DNA of 64,000 nucleotides, taken from assembly GCF_023078275.1 (NCBI RefSeq), contig NC_062974.1, positions 25,394,110 through 25,458,109 on the forward strand, given 5' to 3'. Every line of letters begins with the position of its first letter. Positions within the stretch are counted from its first letter, which is position 1. A program made the translations under genes and the position numbers. This DNA is from Leguminivora glycinivorella (taxonomy: Eukaryota; Arthropoda; Insecta; Lepidoptera; Tortricidae). Below the pieces are notes generated by a model. The model was not told the DNA's origin. It was given only the letters and a program-made list of their open reading frames with translations, and made no database searches. Below, one piece after another: positions 61,781-64,000 of the stretch.

Positions 61781-62555
61781 GTATTTTTTTTTTATATTAT
61801 TGAAAATAGTAACATTATGCTAGCCCCGTTCTCCTCTACCTAAAGTCAGGACCGTATTTTCCGTACGCGTCTGTTTGTGTAACTTTTAAGTTTTAATCAT
61901 GGATTGTATGTCTACTCTTTTAATTAAAGCCTCAGGCTCTTTGAACAGTTTATGTCAATAACTGACGTGGAATATTCTTTAAAATTATATTCAGTCACGT
62001 TTTCAAGCTTTACATAATTAAAATAATTAACTATTATCGATATTTTAGTTAAGGTGTAAAATCTTCGCTGGTCTCAGGTCTTCGTATTGATGGTGAAATA
62101 ATAAGCGGACTGTAGTTTGGTGCTGGTTTTAATCCAAATTGTGAAAAGACAAAGAAAAGTGGTACAGTGAATGTCGTTGGAGGCGGAATAACCGTAAGTT
62201 TTTAAGAAGCTCTAAAAGCTGTCAAATTTGAATGTGAATATTGCCATTTGTGAATAAGTAGTGATTCGAAATATGATTTCAGTTATACATTCCAATGAAT
62301 ATTTTATTTCAAAAATATGCAAGTAGTATAAATGAATTATAGAATTATCAATGAACATTAAATAAAAACTGAATAAATTAATACTGATGATTTGTAATGT
62401 GTAATGTCAACTTGACTACAATATTGAATATTTTAATGAAAGAATATACAAATTGAAATGTCAAAAGTTGCATGATAATGAATTAGAATTAAAATGAATT
62501 ATTATTATTAAATTTATAAAATTGAAAATTGATTTTTAATTACAAAAATGAATAT
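61781..62555. other. Non-coding AT-rich stretch, probably part of an LTR
   Basis: Very AT-rich from about 62260. No gene. It likely contains the left part of the 3' LTR of the BEL/Pao relic that starts at 62613 on the minus strand, but the outer LTR end was not identified. Confidence 0.35.
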
Positions 62556-63838
62556 CTTAACCTAACGAAGACAGGATCAAAAACCAGGGTGGTTTTTGAA
62601 CGGTTTCGTAACATGCTCCCGCCTTGAAGTCTGTGACTTCAACTGTATGCCGAGGGGGAGGGTAGACGTTGTTGCAGACCGTGAGATACCGTCGCTGCCA
62701 TGGATGCCTTCCAAGTTGTCCTGCAGATGAGTGCCACGAACTGGTGATGTCTTGAAGGCTGCAATCTGTGCATATGAAACGAAATGTGTGGATCGCCCAT
62801 CAGGAAGTGGAAAGGGAGGAAAGGACTTTAGGGACTGAAATTAAATTGGATTGAATTGCCCTAAGTTGGATCAGTAGGTAGATGTTCAGTGTATATACAT
62901 GTGTGTGTATAAATATGAATTGTGAAAACGGAATATAATAAATGTATGGGTGAATCTTCTAGCCCTTCACGCTCTCTTGACAAGTTGCCTTGCAAGAGCT
63001 GCACTGTCTTGCTATTCAATAGTGGCCCTGCATGTAAAAACGTGAGACGGTAATACTTGAATATCAAACTGAATACATGATGACGATGCATGACACTGAG
63101 CAACTCCAAACTTTCAAGAATATAATCATGGATAGAGGTGCTCGGTCTTCCCGCGCCACGATCGCTATTGAGTTTGTGCATTGTATAGCCATGACCTGCT
63201 TTGGTGATGGATGATGCGGATTGCTCATCAGGATCAGCTTTTGGACACTGACAGTGTATCGTACCGCTGTTCCTAGGAACATTTGAATGTAATTCCCTAA
63301 TCGGGGCCTGAATATTTGTATTTGTAGGTATGTTATATGCAGATATGGTTATCTGTGTGTTAATTGTGTTACCTAACATATTTTTGATTGCCTGAGTGGA
63401 CACTTTTTCTGCTGAATTAAGTTTTTCATACTTATGAATTAGTACTTTCGCTAGCGACAAGCTAGCGAAGTAAATGTCTTCGAATAGTGCCCGCTCATCT
63501 TCTATACACTCTTCGCTTGTGCATTCTGACAATATGCCTATGTCTAGCAGCAAAGTCTCGAAATCATTGTACAAAGGCCCTATTCTGTCAAATCGCAGCT
63601 GCAGCTCTGCAAGCTGTAACTCGTTTACTTGCGGTTTAGCAGCAAGTTGCGACACAAAATTGTGAAAAGCAGTAAGCTTGCCTTTAATAAGGTCACGTTT
63701 GTAATTAAGTTGATGTAAATCCTGTGTCGATGACATTGTGGCATAATAAAATGCTAAAAAATGAGCCTATAAATATTGGTACAAATTATGACCTTAAATA
63801 AAAACTTTGCTCTTAAAAAACCTCCAGGCGCTAAAACT
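62556..63838 (-). mobile_element. BEL/Pao relic, internally deleted
   Basis: On the minus strand a gag amino-terminus (63736 to about 63300) is followed after a short unrelated stretch by a pol-end-like segment (about 62700-62614: RRYLTVCNNVYPPPRHTVE then VTDFKAGACY). TGTTACGAAACCGTTCAAAA from 62613 is a plausible start of the 3' LTR. AGCGCCTGGAGG at about 63823-63834 (minus) could be a primer site, with the 5' LTR running off the window. The LTR pairing cannot be tested here. Confidence 0.55.
62861..63736 (-). pseudogene. BEL/Pao gag N-terminal fragment
   Basis: A 291-codon frame starting MSSTQDLHQLNYKRDLIKGK. The first about 150 residues fit the amino-terminal helical region of BEL/Pao gag: KGKLTAFHNFVSQLAAKPQ, ELQLRFDRIGPLYNDFETLL and FEDIYFASLSLAKVLI. 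After about residue 160 the expected LPKLELPTFDG-type capsid start does not appear. The remaining frame is histidine/serine-rich and probably meaningless read-through of a deletion joint, ending in (ACACAC)-like sequence. There is no zinc knuckle, protease, RT or integrase, so the copy is dead. It is a different family from the intact element at 30352-37082. Confidence 0.72.
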
Positions 63839-64000
63839 ATTTGCTATGCGAATCAGGTATGCACTTGTATTACGTAATCTTGTTTACGACTTATTTGCAC
63901 TGCAGTTAGTTATCAAGATTGTTTTAAGAACGTGTTTGCCTATTGTTTTTGAAGTTTTTAATTGAAATTAGCGTAATAAAGTTACAAAATTATTGAATTA
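63839..64000. other. Right edge, non-coding
   Basis: AT-rich sequence with no ORF. It may be the end of the 5' LTR of the BEL/Pao relic; nothing in the window can confirm it. Confidence 0.3.

Overview
The window looks like nuclear DNA of an insect, most probably a moth or butterfly. It is AT-rich and has no operons, no bacterial ribosome sites and no dense gene packing. Its coding capacity is almost wholly that of eukaryotic transposable elements. The tRNA-headed SINEs, the LINE 3' ends and the short palindromic elements resemble families I recall from lepidopteran genomes; that recollection was not checked against a database. No host gene could be identified with confidence. Two unexplained ORFs (16077-16799 and 49399-49803) are the only non-transposon candidates.

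Layout. 1-5306: a nearly complete non-LTR retrotransposon (zinc-knuckle ORF1; ORF2 with endonuclease, reverse transcriptase and RNase H; poly-A tail), its 5' end cut by the window edge. 5.3-8.2 kb: non-coding DNA with a tRNA-like SINE head, a 51-bp tandem repeat and palindromic MITEs. 8175-11447 (minus): a P-element/THAP9-type transposase with three exons, split by two frameshifts. 12426-13666: a mariner element with matching TIRs and TA target duplications and a dead D,D34D transposase. 14816-15432: a Harbinger-like non-autonomous element with a TAA duplication. 16.0-17.1 kb: a broken coiled-coil ORF beside a GC-rich tandem repeat. 17-30 kb: dispersed repeats, RTE-type LINE and SINE pieces, and a pogo-like element (25342-26139) in which a TIR-related 15-mer recurs about 15 times.

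30352-37082 (minus): a full-length BEL/Pao LTR retrotransposon with 557-bp LTRs that look identical and an ATAAC duplication on both sides. Its gag-pol frame is broken twice. 37-51 kb: a dense field of MITEs and hairpins, including a second element with an internally repeated TIR motif (40430-42118), SINEs and old dispersed repeats. 51.6-54 kb: an internally deleted LINE facing an RTE-type LINE 3' end. 54-61 kb: SINEs, nested MITEs and four LINE C-terminal fragments. 62.5-63.8 kb: an internally deleted BEL/Pao relic reaching the right edge.

How it fits together: the recognisable genes supply the enzymes of separate transposition routes: target-primed reverse transcription (LINEs), integrase-based retrotransposition (BEL/Pao) and cut-and-paste (P, mariner, and the unseen partners of the MITEs). 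The small elements have no coding capacity and must depend on enzymes encoded elsewhere. Most coding copies are broken. The 5' LINE and the BEL/Pao element look youngest.
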